A stretch of DNA of 64,000 bases, from positions 20,082,305 through 20,146,304 of the forward strand of contig NC_052488.1 of assembly GCF_009730915.1 (NCBI RefSeq), written 5' to 3'. Made by a program: the position numbers and the translations under genes. This DNA is from Dioscorea cayenensis subsp. rotundata (Eukaryota > Streptophyta > Magnoliopsida > Dioscoreales > Dioscoreaceae). The notes below the pieces were generated by a model. The model was not told the origin of the DNA. It made no database searches and was given only the letters and a program-made list of their open reading frames with translations. Positions 1 through 11,343 of this stretch are shown here, in pieces (the stretch's first letter is position 1; the number at the start of each line of letters is the position of its first letter).

Positions 1-272
1 CATAAGTCTTTATTCTCCACATTTTACAACAATCTTACATGATGTTGGTTTTGATAAGCATCACGTCCAACGTGTTTTCCTTATTTCATGAATTAAATTA
101 ATGTCAGGTACTTGTAAGTTACATTCAAATTCTTCATTTTTACCTGGTGCAGTCATTTTCTTAATTCTTTCAGTATCAATCGACAAAAATGACCAGAATT
201 GAGGCCATTCTGAAGCATATATCCCATTATAGTTTGGGCAATTAACTAGTGCAAAGAACGGACCTTCAGTTT

Positions 273-2831
273 TCACACTACACTCCAGCCATATTCCTTC
301 TTCAGACCAACCCCCTCCATTGAACTTCTGAGCCTAACAACCTCCTCCCAATTTCCCACATCTGCAGACATGTTTGACAAAGAAATATAAGCCCCAGAAT
401 CAGTAGGCTCCAGTTCAAGAACCTTCTGTGCCGCAACTTTTCCCAGCTCAACATCACCATGTACTCTACAAGCACCAAGCAGTGTGCTCCACACTAATGA
501 ATCAGGTTTAACAGGCATCTTATGAATAAAATCTACAGCCTCTTTAAGCCTACCAGATCGTCCAAGTAAATCAACAATACAGGCGTAATGGCATAACTCT
601 GGTTCAATCCCATAATCTCTGCTCATAGATTTAAAATGGAGAAAGCCTTCATCCACCAAGCCATTATGGCTACATGCAGATAAAACGCCAACCATAGCCA
701 CAGAATCAGGTTTGACGCCATGCTCTTTCATCATGCTAAAGATCTCCAGAGCTTCTAGACCTCTTCCATGTTGAGCATAACCATCCATCATTGCCGTCCA
801 TGTGATCAAGTCTGGACTTTCTATCTCATCAAACACTTTGCGAGAATCATCAATGCTCCCGCATTTTGAGTACATTGTCACTAGAGCACTACTAACTGAA
901 AGACAATGAGTAATGCCAGCCCTGATAACACGGGCATGCAATTGTCTGCCCAAACTTTGCTTTGATAAGTTTGCACACAACCCAAGAACTGATGAACATG
1001 TAAAACGGTCCACCTCCCCACCAGCAATCAGCATTCTATTAAAAACCAAGAACGCTTCCTCACTTAAATTATTTGATACATACGCTGAAATCATGGAGGA
1101 CCACAGTACTTGATCCTTGTGCAGTGTCCCATCAAAGATGCTCCTTGCAGAGATTAGAGATTTGCATTTTGCATACATGCTAACAAGAGCACCTCCAATG
1201 AGAGAATCAGGAGCTAGTCCTAAGCGAAGAGCATACGCATGAATTTCCTTTCCCCTTGTCAAGAACTGGGGAAAAGAGGCTGCAGTAAGAACAGAAGACA
1301 AGGTTACATGATCAATTCTTACTTTCTCAAGGATCATTTGCCTGAACAAGAAAAGTGCCTTTTCTGAATGACCATGCTCTGCAAAACCGGCTATCATGGA
1401 GGACCATGCAACTGTGTCTCTTTCAGGCATTTGTAGGAATATCTCATAACTATCATCTATGCTGTCCAATTTAGAGTACACAGTGAAAAGCGCACATCCC
1501 ACCAAAAGATCGGATACTAATCCAGCTTTAACAACATAAGAATGGACCTGTCTTCCCAAGTCTGTAGAATCAATAACGCTTAAAATGCTAGCAATACAAA
1601 ACTTATCTGGATTCAAGCCTTCACGAAACATCTTTTGAAACAGTTCAATTGATTTTGTAAAGCTATTGTTTTGCACAAGACCTGATATCATAGCCGACCA
1701 AGTATTAGGAGATTCCATGACGCCTGCCTCCTTGAACACTTCTTCAGACATCCAAACATCCCCGGTTTTCGCATATGCACTAATCAAAGCATTTTTCACC
1801 ACAAAATCCATAAAAACCCCATTTTTAAGCACCCAACAGTGGATGTGGTGAACCGCATTCACTATTAAAGGTTTACTGCAAGCAGCAAGCACACTTGTTA
1901 TCGTAAAATTGTTCACTTCCACCTTTGCGTGTATCATTTCCTTGAAGAATTGAATTGCATGAAGAGCATCCTCCTTTTGAGAAAACCCTGAAATAATAGC
2001 TGTCCAAGAAACCACATTCCGAAATGGCATCTTAGAGAACTCCTTCACAGCCGCATACATATCACCGCATTTCGCATACAAGTCAACAATAGCAGTCCCA
2101 ACAAATACATCATCTCCAGCATTACATTTAACCGCCCAAGCATGAATACCTCTACCCATCTCAAATTCCCTAACTGCTGCACAGGCATTCAACACACTCG
2201 AAAAAGTAAAGCCATTCGGCATACAAAACCCATCCACCATCTCAAGAAAAAGCTCCAAAGCAACTAAATTCTCACCATTTCTGACACCCCCAGCAATAAG
2301 AGCATTCCAACAGACCACATTCTCAGTATCAACCTCCGAGAACAACTTCAAAGCATCACCAAACCTTCCAGTCTTCGCAAACAAATCTACCAACCCAGTA
2401 AGCACATAACCATTGAGAAAGAACCCATTTTTAAGAACAAGAGAATACAACTGCTCACTAAAATCAATCCTTTGAGAAGCCACACAAGCTGACAGCACAC
2501 TCCCGTAGGTGAACTGATTCGGCTGGAAACCAAGAGAGCGCAAGTCTCGGAAGGTTGCCAGAGATCTATCAAACTGAGAAGCGTGGTTGTGGCATGAAAT
2601 TGCAAGGTTCCAAGAGACGAGGTTTGGTTGGGGAATTTCATCAAGTATATGAAGTGCATCTTCGATGCGGCCACGCTTGAGGTGAGAATCAGCGAGGCAG
2701 TTGGCGGAGAATACATCAGAGTGAGGATTGATTAGAGGTTTGGAGGTGGAGGTGGAGGTGGAGATGCGGGAATGGAGATTGGAACTACGAAGAGGAAAGA
2801 GAGAAGAAGATAGAGGTGATCTCCATTTCAT
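273..2831 (-). CDS. OTP87: Pentatricopeptide repeat protein, PLS/E subclass, OTP87-like
   Basis: Single uninterrupted 852-codon frame, as usual for the mostly intronless plant PLS-class PPR genes. The first ~40 residues are rich in Ser, Arg and Thr with almost no acidic residues, which fits an organelle transit peptide. From about residue 45 to the end the protein is tandem PPR motifs of P, L and S type, with repeated signatures such as VSWNALI, ALELF and LLVSMYAKCG-like helices. The C-terminus has E-type motifs (YACIVDLLGRSGRL, then ELEPTDSGAYISLSN) and stops at GWSVV, with no DYW deaminase domain. Such proteins bind organellar RNA and direct C-to-U editing, recruiting a deaminase in trans. 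Overall length and the C-terminal wording most resemble Arabidopsis OTP87 (At1g74600), a mitochondrial editing factor; this is recall-based and orthology is unproven. The start at 2831 is the first Met of the frame. Confidence 0.9.
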   Translation of the reverse strand: MKWRSPLSSSLFPLRSSNLHSRISTSTSTSKPLINPHSDVFSANCLADSHLKRGRIEDALHILDEIPQPNLVSWNLAISCHNHASQFDRSLATFRDLRSLGFQPNQFTYGSVLSACVASQRIDFSEQLYSLVLKNGFFLNGYVLTGLVDLFAKTGRFGDALKLFSEVDTENVVCWNALIAGGVRNGENLVALELFLEMVDGFCMPNGFTFSSVLNACAAVREFEMGRGIHAWAVKCNAGDDVFVGTAIVDLYAKCGDMYAAVKEFSKMPFRNVVSWTAIISGFSQKEDALHAIQFFKEMIHAKVEVNNFTITSVLAACSKPLIVNAVHHIHCWVLKNGVFMDFVVKNALISAYAKTGDVWMSEEVFKEAGVMESPNTWSAMISGLVQNNSFTKSIELFQKMFREGLNPDKFCIASILSVIDSTDLGRQVHSYVVKAGLVSDLLVGCALFTVYSKLDSIDDSYEIFLQMPERDTVAWSSMIAGFAEHGHSEKALFLFRQMILEKVRIDHVTLSSVLTAASFPQFLTRGKEIHAYALRLGLAPDSLIGGALVSMYAKCKSLISARSIFDGTLHKDQVLWSSMISAYVSNNLSEEAFLVFNRMLIAGGEVDRFTCSSVLGLCANLSKQSLGRQLHARVIRAGITHCLSVSSALVTMYSKCGSIDDSRKVFDEIESPDLITWTAMMDGYAQHGRGLEALEIFSMMKEHGVKPDSVAMVGVLSACSHNGLVDEGFLHFKSMSRDYGIEPELCHYACIVDLLGRSGRLKEAVDFIHKMPVKPDSLVWSTLLGACRVHGDVELGKVAAQKVLELEPTDSGAYISLSNMSADVGNWEEVVRLRSSMEGVGLKKEYGWSVV

Positions 2832-2881
2832 AGTGTTTGGAATTTGGAGGGAAATGAGACTTCCAAGTCGTTGGAGCCGTT

Positions 2882-4560
2882 GAGATTTTTAAAAAAAAAA
2901 ATTAATTAAATTAAATTAAATTAAATTTTAAATATTACTGAAGAAGAGGATTGATCCTCTTAAGTAAATTGTATGATCTGTTAAGATATTTCAAGGAACA
3001 AATTTAACTGTATTGTATGATTTATTTAATCATTTTTTTATTGGTGAAAATATGTAGCATCCCTACAAATTTTGAAAAAATAATAATAAAATAAAAAATA
3101 ATATAATTATTTTTTATTATACTTGGTGAGAAAAAATATTTTAAAAAAAAATAATTAATTTTTTTTATTGAAAATATGGGTTTGTACTTCAACTTACGTA
3201 TAGTGAGGGCACAGCTATATTGAGGTATCAACTTCATATCAGTTTGTCCACTTTATAATTTTTTTTTTAATAAAATAGACAAGTCATAAGTTAGAGACTG
3301 TCACACGCAAATTGCTGAACTCTACCATACTTATTCTATCTATTAGTGTAAGATAGAGTCGAACGCACTTTCTTAGCAGAATGATCGTGTAGGGTGACCT
3401 AATGTTAATATAATTATCCATCAAAATTTTAAAACAATATCAAGATTGGAAGTTATATGACTATAATATCAAACTCTTTGACATGGATATTATTATGTTT
3501 AGCTTTATATAATATTATTGGTTTAATTAAATTAATAAAAAATTATAAGCTATATTTTAATATATATATATATATATATAATAGCAGTAATGGAAGAAGT
3601 GGTCAATCATCTTAAGACATCCAGGGCCGCCCATTAACTGCCATAGTGACACATAGCAAAAGGGTTATAAATGAGAAATTAAAGAAACCGGCAACTTTGA
3701 GACATCACATGAAGCATTGGATGCAACTAATGTGCTTGACCTGTTTCAATTACTTACCACCAAAAAGCCTTATTTTCATACTCAACCATTTATATGCTTT
3801 TTATTTTTCCGTGTGAAAATTATTATTATTGTTATTATTACTACTGCTGCTTATCCAAACTAATTTTGTCAATGCTTACTTTTCTAATATCCTTTGACAA
3901 TTTATTAATTGTTTTTTTAACTAACACATAATCAAACATATATGATGTGTTGAAAATTTGCAATCCTTATTATTATTTTAATACTAATACTAATAATAAT
4001 AATTTTATAATGAGTAGACCTCAAACATTCTTCCACATCTAAAGTAGTTCCTATCCATTGTTGAAAAAAAAATCAGTTGAAAACTTAGAGCAAGCTAATC
4101 CATTGACTTAGATAAGCATATTGATATTCTATGGACCCATTTGATATACGAAAATTTAAAATATGGTACATCTTTTTTTAGCATCTATTTATTTTATAAA
4201 TAGAGTAAAAATATAGTATAAAAGAGACACTAAGTATAACATAACTTCATTAATTTTTTATACCAACAAATCATTATAAAAAATTTGGCCAAGTGATGAC
4301 ATAATTAAAAAAAAATTACTGTTGTTTAAAATAAAACATAGTCACACTACTTTTAACATATAATCTCCACAAAACGTATTGAAAATTTTGTATTATTTAT
4401 TAAATATTAAATATATAATCATATAACCACTTGTGCTATAACCCAAGTATTTGTGTTGTTGATGTATTTATTTTTAAAAATGTATCATGATGTATCTATT
4501 TTTTTAAAAAAAATAATTAATTAAATGAATGAATAAAAAAACAACATTCAAATTCCAAAC
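2882..4560. other. AT-rich intergenic DNA
   Basis: Spacer between the PPR gene and the MYB gene region. It is strongly AT-rich with homopolymer A/T tracts and a (TA)n microsatellite near 3562-3580. I see no reading frame with recognisable protein similarity, and the short open frames here have low-complexity translations. Confidence 0.6.
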
Positions 4561-4569
4561 AAACAGGAA

Positions 4570-4800
4570 CTGTGGCTAGTTCAACGATAACTACCCGTGG
4601 TTGTAATTGAGAGGTTTTCAATTCAAACTTCTCAGATTATAATTCATGTTCAGAGTTTTCTATATGAGTTATGTATGAACATTACCTCTCGTTTTCCTCT
4701 AAAGAGTTGCATAAAGAGGTTATTTCTTAGAGGTCAGTCAAATTAATTGGTGTATTTCTACACGTACTTATCTTTTATTATGTGGCTTATCCGTTTTGTA
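4570..4800 (+). mobile_element. tRNA-derived SINE-like element (tentative)
   Basis: Positions 4573-4600 resemble an RNA polymerase III A box (GTGGCTAGTTCAACGATAAC). About 30 bases later a B-box-like stretch (GAGAGGTTTTCAATTCAAAC) resembles a degenerate GGTTCGAANCC. The pattern of an A box, a line reading 'TTGTAATTGAGAGG', then the B box is common in plant SINEs. The 3' end runs into a TATATA tract. No clear target-site duplication was identified, so the call rests on the box arrangement alone. Confidence 0.4.
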
Positions 4801-5538
4801 TATATATATATAAATATATGAGGCTCAATCTTCTAAGAATATAAGTAGAAATACAATAGTTACTGAATCAATCTAAACCGTCAAATTTGATTTTTACTAG
4901 CTAGACCTACCGTAAAGAGCAACCAAACATATATATTATATCCACAGTACAGCACACCATCCGAATAAGAGCCAGTATAATGTTTGAATGTTATTATGTT
5001 TACTATTTACTGGGTTGTATCTTCCTATGATTTCTTTCCATTCAATTCTCTCTTAACTTTTTAATTATACGGGGACGTTGCGGTAAACATCCCCAGATTA
5101 CTTTTCCTATATATATATATATATATATATTACAAACAAACAACATCATTTCAGTTTTGAGTTCCCAGAACCTAACTGTGAATCTATCAAAGAGTTGACT
5201 TCAGAGTCAACTCTGATAACTTTCCACCCCAGTGTTTGCATGATCTTAAATAAATTACATTCACTGTTTCCTACAATGAATGACCTGCTTAAAAAGCTCA
5301 GCCCAAAGCCTCACACAGTAAAAGAGACATATCTACTCCATGATCTCTTCTCAAATCTCAGCTCATTCAATGCACGCGGTTCTCTAATCCAGAGAAACAA
5401 TATGAGAGAGAAAGAGAAGAAGAAGAAGAGGAAAAGAAGAGTTTGTGGAGAACTTGGCTGACTTTTTGACATGCAGTAAATGCTTGCTGGCCCATGGCCT
5501 CCATTGAAGTCAATCACAAAACTTGCTCTCTCTTCTCT

Positions 5539-5546
5539 CTATAAAT
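5539..5546 (+). promoter_or_regulatory. TATA box of the MYB gene
   Basis: CTATAAAT lies in a CT-rich stretch 72 bases upstream of the MYB ATG at 5618. That leaves about 40 bases of 5' UTR if transcription starts roughly 30 bases downstream. It is the best TATA match between the gene and the AT-rich spacer. Confidence 0.6.
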
Positions 5547-5617
5547 CTCTCAAAAAACACAACCTCTACTTGTCAAGTTCATATACTTGTTTTGAGAAAT
5601 ACGGAGATTAGAAGAGG

Positions 5618-6632
5618 ATGGGTAGACCTCCATGTTGTGACAAAGCAGGAGTGAAGAAAGGTCCTTGGACACCAGAAGAAGATATCATGTTAGTTTCTTA
5701 CATCCAAGATCATGGCCCTGGGAATTGGAGAAGTATTCCTACAAACACTGGTTGGTACATATATAGTGTTTAAATTAGTGTTGTGAATTAATAGTCTTTG
5801 TTTGTTTTGTTTTCTGAATGTCTAGATGTATCTTGTTTGTTGTAGGGTTGAAGAGATGCAGTAAAAGTTGCAGACTTAGATGGACTAATTATTTGAGGCC
5901 TGGGATTAAACGTGGCAGTTTTAGTGATCAAGAAGAGAAACTCATTGTTCATCTTCAAGCTCTTCTTGGAAATAGGTTTGTGCATGGTTTTGTTTGTATC
6001 TTGTTTATTTAAGAGATCGATTTTCATGAAATAATTAATAATTGATTGATTATATGTGATGCATGATGGATTAATGAAGGTGGGCAGCAATAGCTTCTTA
6101 TCTCCCAGAGAGAACAGACAATGATATCAAGAATTATTGGAACACACATCTGAAGAAGAAGCTAAACAAGGTTCCAAATCATGGTATTGATAAAGGTAAA
6201 TGGGAGAGAAGTCTTCAGACTGACATTAAAATGGCAAAGCAAGCACTTCTTGATGCTTTGAGTTTGGATGAAGCACCAAACTGTGAACTTAACTCAGTGA
6301 CTACTTATAATAACTCTTCTTCTTCTTCTTCCTCATCATCATCAACATCAACAACAGCAACAAAAACTTATGCAGCAAATGCTGATAATATATCAAGGCT
6401 GCTAGAAGGATGGATGAAGGAGAAGTCTGGTGTTTCTACTCAGAGTTCAACAACCAGTGCTAACACCATGGCAATGGATTCTCCATCCAGTGGAGGAACT
6501 GTGACCTTTGAGGCTGGTTTAATGCCTTACTCTTTTCTTGAGACTTGGCTCTTTGATGAGAATGTTTCTGAGAAAGAAGAACAAGATGCTTTTCTTGATG
6601 TTTCTTTAGTTGATAATTCAGAATTCTTTTGA
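5618..6632 (+). CDS. MYB60: R2R3-MYB transcription factor, subgroup 1 (MYB60/MYB30/MYB31/MYB96 type)
   Basis: Three coding exons: 5618-5750, 5846-5975 and 6080-6632. Both introns sit at the two conserved R2R3-MYB positions, and the joined frame is 271 residues. The N-terminus MGRPPCCDK and the spaced tryptophans (W17, W37, W57 in R2; F70, W89, W108 in R3) define the DNA-binding domain, ending with [11 protein letters not shown]. After the domain, [20 protein letters not shown] and LDALSLD match the subgroup-1 signature known from Arabidopsis MYB60, 30, 31, 94 and 96, which regulate stomatal, cuticular-wax and stress genes. A poly-Ser/Thr tract follows at about residues 167-190, and the tail is acidic. 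Which subgroup-1 member is orthologous cannot be settled here; MYB60 is the closest by the post-domain motif as I recall it. The bHLH-interaction signature of R3 is not seen. Confidence 0.93.
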
Positions 6633-7173
6633 AGAATGAATGAAAATTACAAGCTTTGCAGTACTTTTTCTTCTTCTTCTTATTCTTCTTAATTAACTGT
6701 TGTGACTTCATGTCTAGTACCTTAACTTTACTATGAATGCTTTCTGAAAATTTATCAAGATATATAGCTAGTACTTTTTGAGTTATAAATGAAAGTGGAA
6801 AAAAGAGAAGGTTGAGGTACTTGGTCCACTTGCAAACAAAGCTGTAAAAGAAAAAGCAGCAAAGAAGAGTCTCATGGTTGTCATGACTGCTCAAACCCAC
6901 TACTTACTGTGACCAAAAGATATCTCCATTCAATGCAATTTCTATTAACACATCCATGTGATCACACTTGACTCCTTGCCACAATGCCACACTGTTCTGT
7001 TTGTTATCATTTATACTCATCCTTTTAATGATCCTATAAATTTCAGTTTTATATATAGAGAGAGAGAGAGAGAGAGTAACCTAATATATGATGTGTTATA
7101 TATATATATATATTCATGTCGGTATAAACTTTTAGGTTGCATGTGAGTGCATGCACATATATATGTATGTATG

Positions 7174-7207
<34 letters not shown>

Positions 7208-8140
7208 TTAATAAAATATTTTTTGGGTGAATAGCTTGTGCATGCACATGTATATGGTTTGGTTTGTAAAACAAACAACTCATATGTAGGTATCTGACCA
7301 TTGCATCATTACCAACCTTGCAGACCATCTCATATGCATCTTGAGGAAACTAGCAATATATGTTATGGGACTTGCATGTGATGATCCATTGAAACATATA
7401 GATTTTTTTTTTTTTAATTAAGATAGATAACCCATAAATTTATTAAAAAAATCGAAAAAGAAATAAAGCATAAAAAATACTAAAACATATAGTAAACAAT
7501 AACAAAAATTAAAAAACAAAAAAATCAAGCTAGTTAGAAGACTATCGTCAGAGATAATGCAATTCTAACGGCAGTACAAACTAAGTAACCGGAAGAAACA
7601 TAAATTTATATATATATTATAAAAAGTTAATAAATCATAATTAATTCAGGAAAAATATGATGTTAAGATAATAATAAACACATTGTTCCATCCAGTACAT
7701 AACAAACTCTAGTGAATTTTTTTTTTCAAAGTTGAAATAGTGTTCAAAAGTGAATAGTACTAAGATAGGGCTACTGAATGGATTGGTTTTAGTACAGAGA
7801 TGAGGACTTGTTCAAAGACATTCATTGTTTTTCCGGCTTATTATGCGACAAAAAACTTAAATATAGTTTGACATTGTTCCATGCTGCAATTGAAGTTTAT
7901 GAAGAGGAATTTATTATTATTATTATTATTATTTGGTGAAGTGGAGTGTGTATTTATGGAGCTAATTAATAGGGATTGTACCCAAAGGACATTACTTTGA
8001 CTGGTTCCAAACGCAACTGTTTCATTTCATTATTAGAACAATAATCATAAAAAATTCCCAATTTGCAAGTATTCTTTTTGTGATTTTTCATGTAGATTAT
8101 AAAAAAAATCATACAAATGAAACAAAAAAATTAACTAATG
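6633..8140. other. MYB 3' UTR and AT-rich spacer with microsatellites
   Basis: The first ~150 bases are probably the MYB 3' UTR. After this come (GA)n tracts at about 7057-7075 and 7189-7207, adjoining (TA)n tracts, and a (TTA)n run near 7909-7932. Translations here are low-complexity repeats. I see no gene. Confidence 0.55.
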
Positions 8141-8325
8141 AAACTTGACCTATTGGTACCGGGTCACTTGCGTAAAATTCTCATTTCAAAGTGATCTCAA
8201 TATCAAAACCTACACAAGATGAGAATAAAGTGTTGTTGAGCTCGTAAGTGTGCTTCACATCTGTACTAGTTTTTGATTTAAACTTTAAATTGGGGTGTTT
8301 GTCACCTAGTGTAAAAATAAATTTA
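8141..8325 (+). mobile_element. SINE-like element, copy 1 (tentative)
   Basis: Its last part, GGGGTGTTTGTCACCTAGTG followed by an A-rich tail, is closely similar to the end of the unit at 8449-8785. The body contains a 'GGTACCGGGTCACTTGCG' segment that could be a relic pol III promoter. It is followed by (TTAA)n. It has no coding capacity, and assignment as a SINE is an inference from size, tail and the second copy. Confidence 0.35.
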
Positions 8326-8448
8326 ATTAATTAATTAATTATAGTAGTTATTTCTCAATTGTCATTCATTCATGGTGTTAATAACTTAATTTCTAATGAT
8401 TTCGTATTTTAATCTGAGTCAAAATAATATAGTTCTACCAATTACGAA

Positions 8449-8746
8449 TATGACAATGATAAGACACTAGAGTGCAAGGGAAGAAGATAGTGTTCGAATC
8501 CTTCCCCTAGCACTAATGTTCGTGTACTCACTACTGTTCATGCAATGTATCATTAGATCCATTATTATTCATGTACTATTCACGGGCATGAGTGTGGGCC
8601 CCTGTGAGAAAAACAATGATTTCACCCCTTTATGGTTGCTGCGCAGAAAAATTTTCCTATGAGATTTGTAAGGTACCGTAACTGGTGTATACTTGTTTAT
8701 TCTTTTGACAATCCCTTTAATGGGGGCGCTTATCACCTATTAAGAA

Positions 8747-8780
<34 letters not shown>

Positions 8781-8785
8781 TAATT
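8449..8785 (+). mobile_element. SINE-like element, copy 2 (tentative)
   Basis: It contains a good B-box-like sequence (GTGTTCGAATCCTTCCC) about 35 bases into the unit. Its 3' end, GGGGGCGCTTATCACCTATT followed by an A-rich (AAT)n tail, matches the end of the 8141-8325 unit. Internal short repeats (ACTATTCATG-like) are present. The element has no open reading frame. Confidence 0.4.
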
Positions 8786-9389
8786 CCAATAAAATTTAAA
8801 TTAATAAGAAAAATTACAAACTAGGTTGACTACTTCAATTTCTTCATTTAGGATATGTATGATTTGGATAGATAAATAAGAGATATTACATGCTAGCTCT
8901 ACTAATTTCATATCAGTGATTTATTCATGAAAAACAGATGAGATTTACCTTTTTTTAATTCATATATATATATATATATATTTATTTATTTCATGCTAAT
9001 CCAACTCCATACCAAAACATTATAAATCAAATAAAGTGACAAAATTTTACTAATTATCATTTTTATTGTATTGCATTTTCCCTTAAGCAAGTATGAATAG
9101 TTACTCGAACTAAAATTACAGTTAAATTTCTTTCCATCTTCTCAAAATTATACATTTTTCTTCTTACACTGTCATTTTTTTTAATTAAATTTATTCTAAA
9201 AATAAACCGTTGATTAACTCATATACTTAAAAAATCAATTTTAAAATTAGTTATATTTGAATATATTTAATCAAATTCAATAAAATAAGACATTTATCAA
9301 TGAGCACATCACATTCTATAATTTTTTTAGTCAATAAATGATTTAGCTTAGGAGTAGTTGCTCCTACTTCTGTCTAGACAGACCTGAGT

Positions 9390-9562
9390 TGCCAGATGGT
9401 GCCTTCCGCCTCTCTAGACTCCCCTCTTGTTATTCTGCTTTTTTGTATTTTCTGTTGTGTGTGTTGTACCCCCTCACTTCTGGTGAGAGGCTTGGTTATG
9501 TACTGTTTCTTTCCTTTTCAATAAATCTGTGGTTTATCCAGATTTATTTCAAAAAAAAAATA
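9390..9562 (+). mobile_element. Possible 5'-truncated LINE 3' end
   Basis: The segment has a pyrimidine-rich body, then CAATAAATCTGTGGTTTATC just before an A10 tract at 9550-9559. This is the look of a LINE 3' end with a polyadenylation signal and poly(A) tail. There is no reverse-transcriptase sequence in this short stretch and I found no target-site duplication. Confidence 0.3.
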
Positions 9563-9879
9563 AAGGGGTTAATCCATGTGGATTTATTCAACAAATCTAA
9601 TATTGGTATTATAAAAAAATATAAAATCCAACATTTGCCTAGGGATCATCACATCGACTCGATCTTCATCATCGACCGTCCAATCAGTGGCGGGCAATGG
9701 TTTAGATCTCCCGGGTTCCCACTCAAATTGCTGAATATCAGCTATCATACCAAAACACTATTTCAGCTTTCTCAATGACGTGTTCGTTTACAATTAGAAC
9801 CTATAAAGAATATCACGAATAAAATTATGCCACGTAGGCGTTTAACAAGTAAACCTGTTACGGAACAAACAGCTAATCC

Positions 9880-9960
9880 TTAATAATTTGAACCGCCTTC
9901 TTCTATACTCTTCTCTTGGAGGGAAATCGGCATCTCTTTCTCACTAAGAAGCCATTCGTG

Positions 9961-9996
<36 letters not shown>

Positions 9997-10045
9997 AGGG
10001 TTTTGTAGAAGAGCAGCGTCGGTGGAGGAGGAGGAGGAGGAGGAG
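9880..10045 (+). other. Probable non-coding first exon (5' UTR) of ASY3
   Basis: A CT/GA-rich segment with a (GA)n run at 9964-9993 and a (GGA)n run ending at GGAGGAG|GTGAG, a good splice donor at 10046. The next good acceptor before the ASY3 ATG is TTTCCAG at 11286-11292. That gives a ~1.25-kb 5' UTR intron (10046-11292) and a second UTR segment 11293-11343. This is inferred from splice signals only; transcript data would settle it. Confidence 0.45.
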
Positions 10046-11343
10046 GTGAGATCTTTGTTTGAATCCCTCTGCTTCGTTTTCTGATGATCATTAGGAGCTT
10101 CGTGCTGTGTCTGATCTTGATTCATCGAGGAATGTCTGAGATCTGTTGCCTTGGTTTCTTTTGCCCGGTATTTGCTTTGATTTCAGTGCTCATTCCCTTT
10201 TGGATGTGATTTTTTAGCTAGGGTATCACTGTGCTCTGTGATCTGTTGTTTGAGTTATTGCTGGCGATGTCATGAGGGACTTTTGGAGTTAGGGTTTATG
10301 AATCGGTTTTTGGTTGATTTATTGTGTTTTATTCCGTATTTTTATAGTACTTTTGTCAAGCGTGTGCATGATAGATTACTGAATCTGATCTTATTTACTT
10401 TGATAAATTGGATTAAGGAGTGTTTTTGGGATAGGCTTTAGATTTATTCGTTTCTGTCAGGTGGATTTGCTAAGCAACTTCGATGCTTGAATTGGTTGTT
10501 GCTGGTGCAGGAGAGATTGAGCTGAATGACCATCCCCTTATCATTTGGCATTCTATATATATATATATTTTTTAATTAGCTGTCATTTGGCATTCTTGGT
10601 TGAGGAAATATGTGCTTTTGTTTCTTGGATTCTTGTACATTGTACTGTAACTTCTTGGTTCTGATAATGCCAGGTGAATCTGGAAAGTTATATTTGCCGG
10701 ACGTTTTTATCTTCTTAGAGCTGTAGTTGTGTTTTGATATGTTTGAGGAGGTTTACTTGATGAGCTGTGTTAGAATATGTTTGGGATGGCTGTTGGAAAA
10801 CCTAATGAATGTGTTGAAAAACCAAAGAGCCTGAATGGAGAAACATTTATTTAGTTTGCGACGAATGTATTGCTCAACCACCAGTACTATCATATTAATC
10901 TGAGTTTCATGTTTGCACAGTCAGGGTTGAAACATGGTAAAATTTATTGATGAAAAAGCTTATGATTTTTTATTTTTTTATTTTTTTCATTTTTTTTTAA
11001 TTTGTGAAAAAAAGGAAGCTCATTAGTACCTCATGCCAATATGTTATAGGAAAAATCAATCCTCTGAAGTTGGTAAGCTGACTTGTCTAAGCAATAGACA
11101 TCTAGGGATTGTTTATCTTCAGGCAAGACAATTGGCATGCACAGGATCTTGATCTTGATAAATAGTTTATTGATTGCATTTTGTTTATTTGAATCTCTTA
11201 AATTGGTTGTTTCATTCTTAAGATAATAGGAAATTCTCAGATTAGTCTTCAGCATTCTTCTCCTTTTCAAGAATTTCTTTTTACCTTTCCAGGTTGTAGG
11301 TGAAAATTGTTGAACCCTACTGGAGATATCTGAAGCTACAATA

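Noticed and set aside
61..276. 71-residue minus-strand open frame directly after the PPR stop, starting with GTG
   Set aside because: Starts in a different phase, overlaps the stop, has no similarity to E+/DYW motifs or any domain I know; most likely 3' UTR.
5195..5461. 88-residue plus-strand frame upstream of MYB
   Set aside because: Ends in a Lys/Arg run from an AG-rich tract just upstream of the MYB TATA box; no family similarity. Treated as promoter DNA.
9880..10125. Minus-strand frames with long Ser/Leu runs
   Set aside because: Translation of (GA)n and (GGA)n repeats in the ASY3 5' UTR.
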